Assembly: GCA_940337035.1 (NCBI GenBank)
Contig: CALNHX010003533.1
Span: forward strand, 83,625-147,624
DNA: 64,000 nt
Source of the DNA: Agriotes lineatus
Taxonomy: Eukaryota > Arthropoda > Insecta > Coleoptera > Elateridae
Direction of reading: 5' to 3'
Shown: positions 63,729 through 64,000 of the stretch, in pieces
Layout: every line of letters begins with the position of its first letter
Numbering within the stretch: the first letter of the stretch is position 1
Position numbers and translations under genes: made by a program
The notes under the pieces: generated by a model
What the model was told of the DNA's origin: nothing
Databases searched by the model: none
Seen by the model: the letters and a program-made list of their open reading frames with translations, nothing else

Positions 63729-63789
63729 CGTTAAATAAATGTATAAAGAAGAAAATAAATTAGCTGCCTAATTTTCCTAGACATATCTT

Positions 63790-64000
63790 TTTTGATATTG
63801 ATCAGTGATTAGGTCAGCGACAGTATAATTTTTAACAGGTATGGTTGACAATTTTTTTTTAAACTGATATCGATGCTTTAAAAATATATGATCTATGCAG
63901 GAACCGTTATTACTATCTATTCTAGTTGCTGTATTTATCATGGATACGAAACCATGTTTGCTTAAAGTATTTAAGTAATCTGAGGTATCATTATTCTCTT
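63790..64000 (-). pseudogene. LINE endonuclease C-terminal part
   Basis: Minus strand: SDYLNTLSKHGFVSMINTAT and SNNGSCIDHIFLK, the closing strands of an APE endonuclease (relatives have SCIDHIF and a TDHYP-like end). Continues at 56530 after the Penelope-like insertion and upstream beyond the window. Confidence 0.7.

Larger units (their letters stand above)
56531..63785 (+). mobile_element. Penelope-like element with inverted termini, multiply nested
   Basis: A 5'-truncated Penelope-like retroelement: only the RT-to-GIY-YIG linker and the GIY-YIG domain remain (57990-62659, plus strand), followed by its 3' terminal sequence (62660-63785). An inverted copy of that terminal sequence, including the last codons, precedes it at 56531-57975. 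Hammerhead-like cores lie near both outer ends. Five later elements are inserted: 56632-57631, 58169-60449, 60579-61711, 61812-62564 and 62870-63570. Without them the copy would be under 2 kb. It lies in a minus-strand LINE. Confidence 0.75.

Overview
The window looks like repeat-rich, AT-rich nuclear DNA of an arthropod, most likely an insect. Evidence: one spliced Atg5 gene, two terminal exons of a second host gene, and a dense stack of insect-type transposable elements (Ty3/gypsy LTR elements, Jockey-like and other LINEs, a Penelope-like element, hAT, pogo/Tigger, Tc1/mariner and MITEs). There is no bacterial-type operon structure and I recognised no rRNA, tRNA or CRISPR array. The species cannot be named from this sequence.

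Layout. 1-7 kb: hAT scrap, an unidentified decayed coding stretch, a Penelope-type terminal fragment with a hammerhead-ribozyme core, a 690 bp dispersed repeat, and an RTE/CR1-like LINE 3' end split by a second LINE that carries RNase H. 7.1-8.5 kb: complete five-exon Atg5 on the minus strand. 8.7-17.3 kb: mariner-type inverted-repeat remnants and a 5.6 kb hAT element (8 bp target duplication, decayed transposase) that itself contains a pogo/Tigger element, which in turn contains the dispersed repeat. 17.3-22.8 kb: LINE reverse-transcriptase remnant split by an LTR element with matching LTRs that keeps gag-protease and an env remnant but has lost RT/RNase H/integrase. 22.9-42.5 kb: pieces of a Jockey-like LINE, in order, separated by (a) a young, apparently intact 5.1 kb gypsy element at 23.4-28.5 kb, (b) an older retroelement-like repeat broken by (c) a 7.8 kb minus-strand LINE whose ORF1 is preceded by about 23 copies of a 60 bp monomer and which carries two MITEs and a GC-rich block, and (d) a mariner remnant. 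42.5-47.3 kb: a second apparently intact gypsy element, minus strand. 49.1-50.7 kb: mariner-type remnant. 51.3-51.7 kb: last two exons of an unrecognised host gene. 53.2-55.9 kb: old repeats. 55.9-64 kb: a LINE endonuclease-to-linker region split by a Penelope-like element with inverted termini, which is itself split by five further elements, three of them TA-targeting insertions inside one short GIY-YIG reading frame.

The main story is nesting: target-site duplications and broken frames give a relative order of insertion at many loci. Elements that look recently active are the two gypsy elements with single long Gag-Pol frames, the env-carrying deletion derivative, and a five-exon DDE transposase element at 58.2-60.4 kb. 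The most unusual structures are the hammerhead-like cores in the Penelope termini, the element built from tandem palindromes at 62.9-63.6 kb, the 60 bp monomers upstream of the LINE ORF1, and a conserved non-purine motif where both gypsy elements should have a polypurine tract. All alignments were made by eye, so identities are approximate.
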